Assembly: GCA_016708435.1 (NCBI GenBank)
Contig: JADJFV010000001.1
Location: forward strand, 496,001-560,000
DNA length: 64,000 nucleotides
Direction: 5' to 3'
Source of the DNA: Leptospiraceae bacterium
Lineage (GTDB): Bacteria; Spirochaetota; Leptospiria; Leptospirales; Leptospiraceae
Below, piece by piece: positions 33,629-43,791 of this stretch. The notes beneath the pieces were generated by a model. That model worked only from the letters and a program-made list of their open reading frames with translations, was not told the origin of the DNA and searched no databases. Position 1 is the first letter of the stretch. The number at the start of each line of letters is the position of its first letter. The position numbers and the translations under genes are program-made.

Positions 33629-34062
33629 TGGAAGAAACTGCACCTGTGCCAGCACCAATAAAAAGCGGAGTGCCTTACGGTCTCATCTGGGGAGTCTTGT
33701 TTATCTGCGTTTACGCTTATCTTTTCTTTTTCTTTGGAATCTATTTCATATGGAACCAGGGACTTCCTAGTGACTTAAGCGGCTTTTTAGTATTAGCCGG
33801 AAGTTCCATAGTATATCTGATTGTTAGTGTCTTAGGATTTATTCCCGTATTCATTACCTCAATAGTATTCATTGTCCGCGATCGAAGTATAAGACAAAGC
33901 TTTAAAAATAACTGGCCTGTCCTGCTCGCTCTTATTTATCCTGTTCTACCTAACATTCCCGGACCGGTTGATGAATCAGTCATGTCTGTCATCATGTTTT
34001 GCATTCGTGTATTTCTTTTCTTCAAAACAGGAAAAGATGTAACTTTGCCTGCAAAGAAATAA
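33628..34062 (+). CDS. Small integral membrane protein, unknown
   Basis: A 144-aa protein from GTG 33628, whose first base is the last base of the kdsB stop. It has about four hydrophobic segments (ligands not evident): LIWGVLFICVYAYLFFFFGI, GFLVLAGSSIVYLIVSVLGF, VFITSIVFIV and the LLALIYPVLPNIPG/VIMFCIRVFLFF pair. The start overlap argues for translational coupling to kdsB. No family recognised. A hairpin follows at 34138-34168. Confidence 0.7.
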   Translation: MEETAPVPAPIKSGVPYGLIWGVLFICVYAYLFFFFGIYFIWNQGLPSDLSGFLVLAGSSIVYLIVSVLGFIPVFITSIVFIVRDRSIRQSFKNNWPVLLALIYPVLPNIPGPVDESVMSVIMFCIRVFLFFKTGKDVTLPAKK

Positions 34063-34137
34063 TTTAACCTATCTAAAATTTACTTCGCTGAATAATAGAA
34101 TTTTCCAGCGCTAGAAATTACAGTTTAATTTTGAAAG

Positions 34138-34168
34138 AGCCATAAAAATTTCTTTTCATTTTATGGCT
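34138..34168 (+). terminator. Possible terminator hairpin
   Basis: AGCCATAAAA and TTTTATGGCT form a 10-bp perfect stem with an 11-nt loop between the kdsB-linked membrane protein and the AAA+ gene. There is no long T-run after it, so the call is tentative. Confidence 0.4.
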
Positions 34169-34198
34169 TACTTCATTCTCTAATGTTAGAGGACTTAA

Positions 34199-35617
34199 AT
34201 GAAAGAAATTAGAACCTTTGGTGAATTAAAGAAAAGCAATTATATCGAGCGATCTATCAAAATGGAAATGGCAGAAAATCTATCTGCTAAACTCTTAAAC
34301 AAAGAAATCATATTTCCCAAAATTCACGGCTATGAAGATACAGTAATTCCTCAACTTGTAAATGCAATTCTTTCGGGGCATAATATTGTTATGCTCGGAG
34401 AAAAGGGTCAAGCCAAGAGTAGAATCATGCGCGCCTTAGTCAACCTGCTTGACGAAAGAATTCCTATCATCAAAGGAACTGAAATTCCAGAAAGTCCTTT
34501 TCACCCTATCACCGCTAAAGGTAAAAAAATAATCAACGAGCAAGGGGATAATACTGAATTAACCTGGCTTACTCCTGATGAACGTTATGGAGAAAGACTT
34601 GCTCCCGGTGCAAGAATAGGAGACATCATTGGTGATTTAGATCCTTCTCGTATTGTGAATGGGGAGCCGTTATCTTCTGAAGGTGCAATTCATTTTGGAT
34701 TACTTCCCCGTATGAATAGAGGCATATTCGCAGTAAACGAAATGCCTGACTTAGATTATCTAGTGCAAGTTTCTCTCTTTAATATATTAGAAGAAGCTGA
34801 TATTCAAATTCGTGGAATTCCTATTCGCTTTCCGCTTGACGTTATGGTTTGTTTTACTGCAAACCCGGATGATTATTCTAGAAGTGGAAAAATCATTTCT
34901 CAATTAAAAGATCGCATTGGTTCGGAGATAAGAACGCATTATCCTAAGACGAGACAAATCGGACTTGAGATAACAAAACAAGAGCTTAAACTTCCCCTCA
35001 AGACTCCCGAAATTATTGTTCCTCCTTATATCGAAGAGATCATTGAAGAAATCACTATTCAAGCTAGAAGTTCTCATTTAGTAAATCAAAAATCAGGAGT
35101 CAGCGCAAGACTCTCTATCGCAAACTATGAAGTAGCCGTTAGTTCAGCCAGAAAACGTGCTCTGAATTTTGGTGAATCAAAAGGTTACGTAAGACTCACT
35201 GACTTGGGAAATATATTTGCATCTTGCTCCGGCAAAATAGAATTAGACCCTTACCGCGACGAAGCCGTCAGCGAATACCAGGTTGTAATCAAACTACTTG
35301 ACCAGGCAACACGTATAATTTTTGAAGAATATTTTCCTCCCAAAAAATACGCATCGAACTTCAATGACATAGCAAAACAAATATACGCGATGGGCAAATT
35401 AGAAATATCCGATCTAATGCCTACTGCAAGTTATCGCGCTTTATTAAAAACCGTTCCTGCGCTATGGGATTTACTGCATGAAAAAGGAATGGATGGAGAA
35501 GATCATCTATTTGTAACCGGTGTAGAATTTATTTTAGAAGGACTAGCGTCTACTCAGAAGTTATCCCGTCGTAGACTAGGAGAAATTTCTACTTTTAAAA
35601 CTGTGGATGCTTATTGA
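34199..35617 (+). CDS. AAA+ ATPase, magnesium-chelatase/MoxR-like
   Basis: A 472-aa protein with Walker A GEKGQAKSR (about residues 68-76), a Walker-B-like segment GIFAVNEMPDLDYLVQVSLF, sensor 1 in VCFTANPDDYSRSGKII and an arginine-finger region QLKDRIGSEIRTHYP. The long insert ERYGERLAPGARIGDIIGDL resembles Mg-chelatase ChlI-like ATPases rather than sigma-54 activators. Such ATPases usually work with a VWA-domain partner, which is not adjacent here. RBS GAGG before ATG 34199. Probably monocistronic. Confidence 0.82.
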   Translation: MKEIRTFGELKKSNYIERSIKMEMAENLSAKLLNKEIIFPKIHGYEDTVIPQLVNAILSGHNIVMLGEKGQAKSRIMRALVNLLDERIPIIKGTEIPESPFHPITAKGKKIINEQGDNTELTWLTPDERYGERLAPGARIGDIIGDLDPSRIVNGEPLSSEGAIHFGLLPRMNRGIFAVNEMPDLDYLVQVSLFNILEEADIQIRGIPIRFPLDVMVCFTANPDDYSRSGKIISQLKDRIGSEIRTHYPKTRQIGLEITKQELKLPLKTPEIIVPPYIEEIIEEITIQARSSHLVNQKSGVSARLSIANYEVAVSSARKRALNFGESKGYVRLTDLGNIFASCSGKIELDPYRDEAVSEYQVVIKLLDQATRIIFEEYFPPKKYASNFNDIAKQIYAMGKLEISDLMPTASYRALLKTVPALWDLLHEKGMDGEDHLFVTGVEFILEGLASTQKLSRRRLGEISTFKTVDAY

Positions 35618-35652
35618 TTCAATTTTATGTTTTGAGTTATAGATCAAAAGTA

Positions 35653-36924
35653 TTATGATATTGCCCTAATTAAGACCTTATCGATCTTGACTCCATCCAT
35701 ATCAAGGATTTCAAGCTCGAAGTTTTTCCATTTAAGCTTTTCACCTTCTTTGGGAATATGGGCTAGTTCATTTAAGATTAGTCCACTAATTGTATTAATT
35801 TCATAATTATGAACAAGGTCATCTAACTCAAAGTAAATAAGGAAGTCATGTAGCGGATAATGACCATCTACCAACCATGTCCCATCCTCTCGTTTTTCTA
35901 ACTTTAATTCATTTTGATTAAACTCGGAAGCATTTCCGACAAGGGCTTTTAGAATGTTATCCAGTGTAACAATACCCTGTAGCATTCCATACTCATCAGT
36001 AACAAGCGCATAATGCACATTTGTCTTTTTAAATTTTTCCAGTGCCTTATAGGCTGAGGTTGTCTCTGTAATATAAATTGGTTCTTGCAATAGAGATGAA
36101 ATGTTGAAATTCTCTTGGTCAATATTTACAAATAGGCTCCTTAAACTTACTACGCCTAAAATAGTGTCTGGATTCTTGTTATAAACAGGATATATAGAAT
36201 GAAGAGCTTCTGTGATTGTCTGTCTTACTTGTTCTTTAGAAAAACCTGACTCCAAGAATGTCATAGAACTTCTATGGGTCATTAGAGAGCTGACCTTTCG
36301 ATCACCAATATAGAAAACTCGTTCAAGAATATCTTGCTCAATCTTCTGCACTTCTCCATCCTCCGTTCCTTCACGGATAATAGCTTTTATCTCTTCTTCT
36401 GTAACTTTATTATCAGTAGAGGGGGTAATTCTAAGTAGCTTTAAAACTAATTCAGTAGTTTGAATCAACAACCAAATAAAAGGAGCTGTGGCGATAGAAA
36501 TCATCTTCATTGGTTGTGAAATACTCTTGGCGATGCTTTCTGGATAGGTTAATCCAATTCTTTTAGGAACCAACTCACCGAATACTAAAGAGAAAAAGGT
36601 AATAGCAACTAATACAGTGCTAACTGCAATTGGGTGTGCGTAGTTTTGAAAAAATTGAATTTGCGCAATATCAGCTTCTAAATTTTTCGTAATATTTTCA
36701 CCACTGAAAATTCCAGTCAGTATTCCGATTAAAGTAATTCCAATTTGAACAGTCGATAAAAAACGATTAGGAGAACTTGCTAGCTCTAGAGCAATCTTCG
36801 CACCCTTACTTCCCTTCTTAGATGCAGATTCAAGCCGGTTCTTTTTGGAAGAAACCAGCGAGATTTCTGACATTGAAAAAATACCATTCAAGAGAATTAG
36901 AATTATGATTACAATTATTTCCAT
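35653..36924 (-). CDS. CNNM/CorC (HlyC/TlyC-type) transporter with CBS pair
   Basis: A 423-aa protein with an N-terminal DUF21/CNNM membrane domain of 3-4 helices (IIVIILILLNGIFSMSEISL, FLSTVQIGITLIGILTGIFSG), two CBS domains at about 200-330 (MTHRSSMTFLESG, YALVTDEYGMLQGIVTLDNI) and a CorC_HlyC domain at about 345-420. Relatives are Mg2+/Co2+ efflux proteins; the leptospiral haemolysin label TlyC belongs to the same family. Transport of Mg2+ is the better-supported role. Confidence 0.9.
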   Translation of the reverse strand: MEIIVIIILILLNGIFSMSEISLVSSKKNRLESASKKGSKGAKIALELASSPNRFLSTVQIGITLIGILTGIFSGENITKNLEADIAQIQFFQNYAHPIAVSTVLVAITFFSLVFGELVPKRIGLTYPESIAKSISQPMKMISIATAPFIWLLIQTTELVLKLLRITPSTDNKVTEEEIKAIIREGTEDGEVQKIEQDILERVFYIGDRKVSSLMTHRSSMTFLESGFSKEQVRQTITEALHSIYPVYNKNPDTILGVVSLRSLFVNIDQENFNISSLLQEPIYITETTSAYKALEKFKKTNVHYALVTDEYGMLQGIVTLDNILKALVGNASEFNQNELKLEKREDGTWLVDGHYPLHDFLIYFELDDLVHNYEINTISGLILNELAHIPKEGEKLKWKNFELEILDMDGVKIDKVLIRAIS

Positions 36925-37019
36925 AGCACGCTTATCATTCTTTGCAAAAGACGGTTTTCTTGTCTATTTACAATTCGATTTTTGTTAAGAAGAAAAATCG
37001 AATTCAGATATCGCGGACT

Positions 37020-37982
37020 CTAGAATATATTCAAGCCTACACAGGCAATTATCTCTAAAAATCCAAAATTTTGATTCGCTCGATCTTTTGACATACCAGT
37101 GGTTTGGATATAGAGTAAATCCATGTAACCGCCTTTGAGGGTTGTGTCAAAGAAATATCTTTTATTATAATCAAACCTAAAACCAACGTTAGTCGATACA
37201 CCATAACCGCCAATATTGTATCTATTATTCTTTCCTTCGCCAAAAAGTCTTACATCACTCTTGAGGATAATAGGACCTGCACCAACTGCCGCATTTAAAC
37301 TAAAAGCATGTTTGCCATCAACAGACTCCCAAAGAGCATGAGTAATTCCGATATCACCGCTAAAATAATTTAATCCATCTGTATGCTCAAACTTCAGAAG
37401 GTCAGGCGTAACCTTTACTCCTTGCCCTCCGTGATACCCTGCATATGAGTTTGTTGTTTCAGGAAATAAATAAAGATAAACAAGAATATCCGGTGCTGCA
37501 AGTAGATGACCTTTTTGAAGTGCGAGTGGGGATATATACCCGTAGATACTTGCATCTTGTCCGCGACTCATTACATATTTCATATGATCTTGCCCAAAGG
37601 AAAAAAAGACTTTGTCCGTTATATACTTTCCCCATCGCCAATTGAATTGCGGTATATCGAACTTAGTCGGATTGATATAGTTGCTATCAATCTTTTCTGG
37701 TTTGTCTTGAGCGGTTACATCTTGTAAGGTGAACTGATATCCGGGACCTTTGAAGTTAATATCACTTTGCGTATAATAGCCGCGATTGTATCCCCAAGTA
37801 AAGAATTTCTTTCCTTTTCGCTCTGTCACTCTACGTTCAGATAAATCAGGAGATTTTTCCTCCTTTGACTGATTGATTTCGGGTGACGGCTTTACTTCTG
37901 TCTGCTCCGTGCTTGCCTGTGAATATAAAAATGACCCATTCAATAGGATCAGACATAAAATGATTAATTTTTTTTTTTGCAT
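37020..37982 (-). CDS. Outer-membrane beta-barrel protein, LA_2444/LA_4059-like
   Basis: A 320-aa exported protein: signal MQKKKLIILCLILLNGSFLY, a charged Pro/Glu linker (25-60), then FFTWGYNRGYYTQSDINFKG followed by alternating beta strands and a C-terminal aromatic residue (IIACVGLNIF), as expected for insertion by BamA. The WGYNRGYYTQSDI motif is that of the leptospiral LA_2444/LA_4059 family as I recall it. Function unknown. It is divergent from the next lipoprotein gene. Confidence 0.78.
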   Translation of the reverse strand: MQKKKLIILCLILLNGSFLYSQASTEQTEVKPSPEINQSKEEKSPDLSERRVTERKGKKFFTWGYNRGYYTQSDINFKGPGYQFTLQDVTAQDKPEKIDSNYINPTKFDIPQFNWRWGKYITDKVFFSFGQDHMKYVMSRGQDASIYGYISPLALQKGHLLAAPDILVYLYLFPETTNSYAGYHGGQGVKVTPDLLKFEHTDGLNYFSGDIGITHALWESVDGKHAFSLNAAVGAGPIILKSDVRLFGEGKNNRYNIGGYGVSTNVGFRFDYNKRYFFDTTLKGGYMDLLYIQTTGMSKDRANQNFGFLEIIACVGLNIF

Positions 37983-38181
37983 TATTAGTTTCCAATCAGA
38001 CTTTAAATTTGCATCAATTTAATTGTCAATGAAAGTAAACCATTAAGCCTCTTATTTATTTCATAAAACGTTTTGAAACATTAGCTAAATCAAAATGAGT
38101 CTTGAAAACATTTTGTATCAAACTTATCTTTTATGAAAAATTCAATTGACATTTTGTTTTCTAAGCCTACCATATTTCACC

Positions 38182-41100
38182 ATGCTTTATAGACTTATAA
38201 TAATTCTATTTTTTCTAGTCAATGTGCTTACTTGTGAGAGTATTCCTTCATCGACTAATTCTAATCTGGGTTTTATTTCATATATAGCAAGACTTTCTAG
38301 TATTGTCAGTAATTCAGTAACAGCCGAAAGTGCGCCAACTCTTCCACAAACTCCTACAACTACTGGCATTCCAAAAGTTGTTTCTACAGACTTCACTTCC
38401 AAGAATACAATATCTCCTGTTGTCATTTCTAAAACACAAACTCTTTTAGTCACTTTGGACACCCCTATGAGCGCAGTTGGTTGTAATATAAAGATAAATG
38501 GAGGAGTTGTTGCTGGCACAACCACAGTTTCAACCGATAAGCTTAGTTTGTCTTTTAAACCAAGTTCTAGTTGGGGAGTAAACATAGTATCTGGTCTTAA
38601 CTTAGATTTGTCCAGTGATTGTAAAAGTGAAGGTGGAGTTTCGTATGTTCCCGAAAAAGGGGTTACTGTTTATATTGCGGACTCGTTGGTCTACGTAGAC
38701 TCAATAGCGGGTAATGATAATAATTCAGGAACTTCGCAAAATCCAAAGAAAACATTACAGGCTTCGATTGCTTCCATTCTTTCTCTTTGTTCTGGAACTG
38801 TCGCTTGTGTTATAGCTATGAAAGGTGGCACTTACTCTATATCAGCTCCTATATTAATTTCGTCTAACGTTAGTTTGTTTGGTGGTTTTGATCCATCTGA
38901 TTGGACAAAACGCAGAGCGGATAAGACAAGTTTACCTCCTTATGATACTATTATAACAGATACATCGACCAATGTAACAGGAACAGGACCTGATCCATAT
39001 TCTTCCGTAAAATTTTTCAATCATGCTGGAACAAAGGAAAAAAGTATCTTAGATGGAATTATTGTAAATGGACCTGTTTCGGCTAATGCTGGCTCTTATG
39101 TATCACCAATCGGAGTTGTAAATCTGCAAAGTGGCTCTGGGGTTACTATAAGAAATACCGTTACAAACGATTTTAGTTCAACACTTAGTCTTACTTCGGT
39201 AGGCTTTGTTTCTTCGAATAGTGCAGGAACAATCGATCTTACAAATAATAAATTCAATGCTTCTCTTGTTGCAGGCGCATCAAGCACTACGCATGGGATT
39301 GTTTATAATGGCTCGACTGGAACAAGTGCAATCTCCATCTTGAATTGTGACATTGATGCTGGAATATCAACGACCAATTCGAGCGGATTTTTTCCAACGA
39401 ATACTATTAATGGTATTGTAACACTTAGTAAAAATACAATTACAGCTAGAAATTGTCCTGGCTGTGATTCAATTGGGATTACAGCTAGTTTTGCGACAGC
39501 AAATGGCATGACTATCTCTGAAAATACAATTAATACTGGATCGGGAATTAATTCTTTCGGTATAAATTATACAAGCGGCAACGGATTATTAGTCGATAAA
39601 AATTCAATTACAACCGCGCCTGGAACAACCTCCTCGAAAGGAATCACGACGGGGGCAAGTGCCTCTAATCCTACCATTTCAAATAACACAATCATATCCG
39701 GATCGGGCGGGACAAATGGATCTCAAGCAATTGTCTTTTTTAATTCAACGGGGACACATACTATATCTGGAAATAATCTTACATCTGGATTATGCAATGC
39801 GGCTAATTGTGTTTCGGCGGGATTACAAATAATTGGTTCTACTACTACAGTAGCAACGAACAATATAATGACTGGCGGGCTATGCACGGGAGTTACTTGT
39901 AGTTCAGCAGGAATTCATTTATCAGGTAGTGGAACAACTCATACATTTTCAGGAAATACTATTACATCAAGTCTCTGCAATACCTCAGCTTGTATTAGCA
40001 CTGGAATTTTTGATAATGCGCAGGCAACGTTAACTTTTAATAATAATACAATTTCATCAGGAACTTGCAGTGGACTTAACTGTGATACCCGCGGTTATTA
40101 TCTAAGTCATACATTTAATACGATGAGTAATACAGTTACTTTTTCAAATAATAGTATAATATCTGGTAACTGCACTGGAACTTCTTGCAAGGCGTTTGGT
40201 ATTTCGGCAACAAATTCTATGGGGGCAAGTATTACTTATAATTTTACTGGTAATACAATTTCTTCCGGTGATGCGACATTACAAGCATCGGGAATCAATA
40301 TTGCTTTTAATAATTCAACATTGACCATAACAAATAACACAATAAGCAGTGGAAGTGCTCCAACTACATGGGGTATCAATAATGCATTTTCTGCAGGAAC
40401 GACTTATACTGGAAATACAATTTCCGTTGGTGCCTGCACAGGGTCTTGTCTACAAATAGGTATCAGACATGCGGCAAATTCTGGTTTAACGATGACAGGA
40501 AATACGGTTAACTCAGGAGTAGCCGGTGCGAGTAATTCAAGCAGAACTGCTCTTAGTTTGGAAAATTGGAGTGGAGGAGCATCAAGCGTTCAAAGAAATT
40601 CTTTTTTAAATGAATCCGGTGTAGGAACTCCCATAGCTGTTGATATCCCTACTCCAAATAGTAATCAATTAAAATTTTGTAGCAATGTTTTATTTGGTGG
40701 AGGAAGGACTAATGCCGGTAATGCGATAACACTACGAATGGCACAAATGAATGCAGGGGCAGGAACAAAATTTAATGGAAATACAATCATAGGTGCAAGT
40801 GTAAGTAGCGGAACTGTTTTTTCTGTAAATTTTATAACTAATGCAGGTTATACGAATTTTAGTTTAGATCAAAATATTATTGCAGGGAATCCGGTATCTT
40901 CTGCATCTACGACTTGTATAAAAGAAAATGCTGCATCTACCTATCAAACATTAGCAGCAAATAACTTGTCCAATTGCAATACACTCTATGATGAAAACGG
41001 TATTATCCGCAATAATTTTTGTAGTGGAAATTTTGGAAACGGATGCGGGGCAGTTTTGGCTAACCCAACTGGATTGAACAATACAATCTTATCTCCAGTT

Positions 41101-41271
41101 TTTGTAAACTTTGCAGGAAATGATTTTCATCTTGATCCCGCAACTCCCACAGGAATTTCACAGGGCATGACCTCAGGCGATCTTTCCGTTTTTTCAACTG
41201 CCTGCGGAAATTCTCTTGATAGAGATGGAAACACAAGAGTAGCTAACTCAGCTATCGGCGCTTATAAATAA
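38182..41271 (+). CDS. Large beta-helix surface lipoprotein
   Basis: ATG 38182 (1029 aa) gives MLYRLIIILFFLVNVLTCES with lipobox VLTC; the in-frame start at 38146 adds residues that break the signal. Residues 70-180 form a domain ending VYVDSIAGNDNNSGTSQNPK, the DUF1565-like start of a right-handed parallel beta-helix. The rest (about 260-960) is made of Asn/Thr/Ser-rich turns such as ISNNTIISGSG and FSGNTITSS with regular Cys pairs (CNAANC, CTGVTC, CNTSAC, CSGLNC, CTGTSC), suggesting stacked disulfides on the helix face. It ends with LDRDGNTRVANSAIGAYK. Probably an adhesin or glycan-binding protein. Confidence 0.82.
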   Translation: MLYRLIIILFFLVNVLTCESIPSSTNSNLGFISYIARLSSIVSNSVTAESAPTLPQTPTTTGIPKVVSTDFTSKNTISPVVISKTQTLLVTLDTPMSAVGCNIKINGGVVAGTTTVSTDKLSLSFKPSSSWGVNIVSGLNLDLSSDCKSEGGVSYVPEKGVTVYIADSLVYVDSIAGNDNNSGTSQNPKKTLQASIASILSLCSGTVACVIAMKGGTYSISAPILISSNVSLFGGFDPSDWTKRRADKTSLPPYDTIITDTSTNVTGTGPDPYSSVKFFNHAGTKEKSILDGIIVNGPVSANAGSYVSPIGVVNLQSGSGVTIRNTVTNDFSSTLSLTSVGFVSSNSAGTIDLTNNKFNASLVAGASSTTHGIVYNGSTGTSAISILNCDIDAGISTTNSSGFFPTNTINGIVTLSKNTITARNCPGCDSIGITASFATANGMTISENTINTGSGINSFGINYTSGNGLLVDKNSITTAPGTTSSKGITTGASASNPTISNNTIISGSGGTNGSQAIVFFNSTGTHTISGNNLTSGLCNAANCVSAGLQIIGSTTTVATNNIMTGGLCTGVTCSSAGIHLSGSGTTHTFSGNTITSSLCNTSACISTGIFDNAQATLTFNNNTISSGTCSGLNCDTRGYYLSHTFNTMSNTVTFSNNSIISGNCTGTSCKAFGISATNSMGASITYNFTGNTISSGDATLQASGINIAFNNSTLTITNNTISSGSAPTTWGINNAFSAGTTYTGNTISVGACTGSCLQIGIRHAANSGLTMTGNTVNSGVAGASNSSRTALSLENWSGGASSVQRNSFLNESGVGTPIAVDIPTPNSNQLKFCSNVLFGGGRTNAGNAITLRMAQMNAGAGTKFNGNTIIGASVSSGTVFSVNFITNAGYTNFSLDQNIIAGNPVSSASTTCIKENAASTYQTLAANNLSNCNTLYDENGIIRNNFCSGNFGNGCGAVLANPTGLNNTILSPVFVNFAGNDFHLDPATPTGISQGMTSGDLSVFSTACGNSLDRDGNTRVANSAIGAYK

Positions 41272-41495
41272 CTTTTTTTATGAAACTATGAAATAAAACT
41301 CCAAGGCATTAAAAAAGGATTCAATTTAATTGTTATAATCAAATATGGAAAGATATATAAATTTGCTTCTTCGAAAAGGATGCTTGAAGGAATTTTCTGG
41401 AATACAAATGGAAATTTATTTTTCACGAGAGATTTATTATAAAAACTGAATAAGATCAGTCTATAGTTAGTCAAAAAATTTCGTCAAATATATAT

Positions 41496-43721
41496 ATGAA
41501 AACAAGACTCAGAAAATTTATCTTACTGCAAGTAACGACTCTGATCGCTCTATTTGTAAGTTTTTTTTTCTCAGCCTGTGCTCTTGATCAGAATCCTAAG
41601 TTGTTTTATATATATGATTTGGTTCAAAAAAATTCAGTAAACACTTCATTAATTCAGTATACGGTGAGCGGAACAGTTACCGGGTTAACTGGTTCTAGTT
41701 TAGTTCTTCAGAACAATGGAGCAGATAACATTTCTATTCAAGGAAAGGGTAGTTTTACTTTTAACACTGCATTAAATGCAAATGCAACATATTCAGTGAC
41801 AATCCTAACATATCCGTCTTCTCCTACACAATATTGCTCCATCGCAAACGGAAATGGATCTATCACAAATGCCAATATCACAAATATTACTATCACTTGC
41901 TCGGACTTATCGATAACCTACAGCGGGAGCCCTTTTACCTTTACGATAAATTCAGCAATTAATGCAACAATGCCGACAACAGTTGGATCTATTACATCAT
42001 GTAGCGCAAATCCTACATTACCCGCAGGTCTAAGTATTAGTAATACCACATGTGAAATCACAGGCACTCCTACGACAAGTCAGACTGCAACTACTTATAC
42101 AATTACAGCCAGTAATTCCATTCTCACGACGACAACTACGATCAGTATTACAATAAACTCAAATGCATTTTCTGTCACCTTCACAGGAAGTCCTTATACT
42201 TATACACAAAATACTCCTATCACGACAAACGCTCCTATCTTGATAGGAACACCAACATCTTGTAGCGCTAGTCCAGCATTACCCGCTGGTCTAAGCATAA
42301 ATAATACGACATGCGCTATTAGTGGAACTCCAACAACGATTCAAACACTCACTACTTATGTCATTACCGCAAGTAATTCAAATTTGAGTATTACGACATC
42401 AATCGGTATAATTATCGATGCAAATCCTCCTTCTGCATTGACCTATACCGGAAGTCCTTATTCTTATAGTCAGAATTCAGCAATCACAACTAATACTCCT
42501 ACAGTTACTGGCACAGTTACTTCTTGTAGCGCCGCACCGGTGTTACCCGCTGGTCTCAGCATTAATGCGACAACATGCGCGATTTCTGGAACACCAACAG
42601 GAACCCAAGCGGCTACTGCTTATACTATCACGGCGTCAAACGCATTCGGAAATACTACGGCTAATATAAATATTTCAGTCATAATTGCTGCACCTTCTGC
42701 TTTAACCTATACAGGAAGTCCTTATTCTTATAGTCAGAATACAGCAATCACAACGAATACTCCTACGGTCACTGGCACAGTGACATCTTGTAGCGCATCA
42801 CCGGCGTTACCCACTGGACTCAGTATAAATGCAACAACATGTGCGATTTCTGGAACACCAACGGTGACACAGGCAACAACGATACATACAATTACTGCCA
42901 CCAATGCGGGCGGAAATACAACTGCTTCGATTAGTATAACTGTGACAGCAACCCCATCTGCACTAACCTATTCAAGTAGTTCTTATACATTTAAGAATAA
43001 TACGGCCATTGCAACGATAACTCCGACAGTCACCGGCACAGTAACCTCTTGTAGTGCAAGTCCTGTATTACCCACTGGATTAAGCATTCACAATACGACC
43101 TGCGCTATATCGGGAACACCAACAGTCAATCAAGGCACGACGAGTTATACAATTACAGCGAGCAACGCAGGTGGAAGCACAACGGCTACTTTTAGTATTA
43201 TAGTGCAGACAACTGTCTACAAAATTTTCGTAACTGCTTCCACATTTAATGGAGACTTAAGGACTGCAGGTGGTGGCGGAGACGGTCCTGCTGGTGCGGA
43301 TAATCTTTGTAATGCGGATGCCAATAAACCAAATACAAGTTCTTATAAAGCAATTTTATTCGCAAATGGTTTAAGAGAAGCAAGGCCAACTTTAAATAAT
43401 TGGGTTTTACAGGCTAATACTGTGTATGTTCGTGGCTCTGATTCGGCACCTATTTTCACAACCAATGCTTCTAGTATATTTACCTTTGGATCGTTAACAA
43501 ATCCTTTTGACTCAGGTGCTCAAAAACAATATTGGACGGGCTTTAGAGGATCTGGAAATGAATGGGAATTAGGATTGTTTAGATGTAATGAATGGGAAAG
43601 CTCATCGGGTATTATGACAGGACGTTTTGGATTGAGTGATGCTACTAGTTATAGTTCAATTTCAACTGGAGCGCAAAATAATTGCAACACATCAAAGTAT
43701 CTTCTTTGTGCGGAACAATAA
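41496..43721 (+). CDS. Ig-repeat lipoprotein with C-terminal DUF1554
   Basis: A 741-aa lipoprotein (lipobox FFSAC, C28). Residues 45-135 form a CarboxypepD-like/prepeptidase beta domain. Residues 137-570 hold five tandem He_PIG-type Ig repeats of about 87 aa, each with T-x-G-S-P-Y, CSA-P-LPAGLSI and T-C-x-I-S-G-T-P. The last 165 residues (VYKIFVTASTFNGDLRTAGG, ADNLCNADANKPNTSSYKAI) are DUF1554, a domain typical of leptospiral surface proteins. The repeats are similar enough at DNA level to recombine. Likely a surface binding protein. Confidence 0.88.
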   Translation: MKTRLRKFILLQVTTLIALFVSFFFSACALDQNPKLFYIYDLVQKNSVNTSLIQYTVSGTVTGLTGSSLVLQNNGADNISIQGKGSFTFNTALNANATYSVTILTYPSSPTQYCSIANGNGSITNANITNITITCSDLSITYSGSPFTFTINSAINATMPTTVGSITSCSANPTLPAGLSISNTTCEITGTPTTSQTATTYTITASNSILTTTTTISITINSNAFSVTFTGSPYTYTQNTPITTNAPILIGTPTSCSASPALPAGLSINNTTCAISGTPTTIQTLTTYVITASNSNLSITTSIGIIIDANPPSALTYTGSPYSYSQNSAITTNTPTVTGTVTSCSAAPVLPAGLSINATTCAISGTPTGTQAATAYTITASNAFGNTTANINISVIIAAPSALTYTGSPYSYSQNTAITTNTPTVTGTVTSCSASPALPTGLSINATTCAISGTPTVTQATTIHTITATNAGGNTTASISITVTATPSALTYSSSSYTFKNNTAIATITPTVTGTVTSCSASPVLPTGLSIHNTTCAISGTPTVNQGTTSYTITASNAGGSTTATFSIIVQTTVYKIFVTASTFNGDLRTAGGGGDGPAGADNLCNADANKPNTSSYKAILFANGLREARPTLNNWVLQANTVYVRGSDSAPIFTTNASSIFTFGSLTNPFDSGAQKQYWTGFRGSGNEWELGLFRCNEWESSSGIMTGRFGLSDATSYSSISTGAQNNCNTSKYLLCAEQ
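41905..43205 (+). repeat. Five tandem ~260-bp coding repeats
   Basis: Ig-repeat units start near 41920, 42178, 42441, 42708 and 42968. Units 3 and 4 are closest (both encode SALTYTGSPYSYSQN, then AITTNTPTVTGTVTSCSA). Such arrays can expand or shrink by recombination. Confidence 0.75.
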
Positions 43722-43791
43722 TTTGTTGCCAATTCACTCCTAGATTATTTATTCTTAAGTTGCGAATTAAGAATATTACGTTTTATCAACA

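Noticed and set aside
37445..37727. Open frames opposite the outer-membrane protein gene
   Set aside because: Antisense shadows of a well-supported gene, without ribosome-binding sites or recognisable domains.
41905..43205. Tandem repeats considered as CRISPR
   Set aside because: Units are about 260 bp, coding and in frame, with no spacers or short direct repeats.
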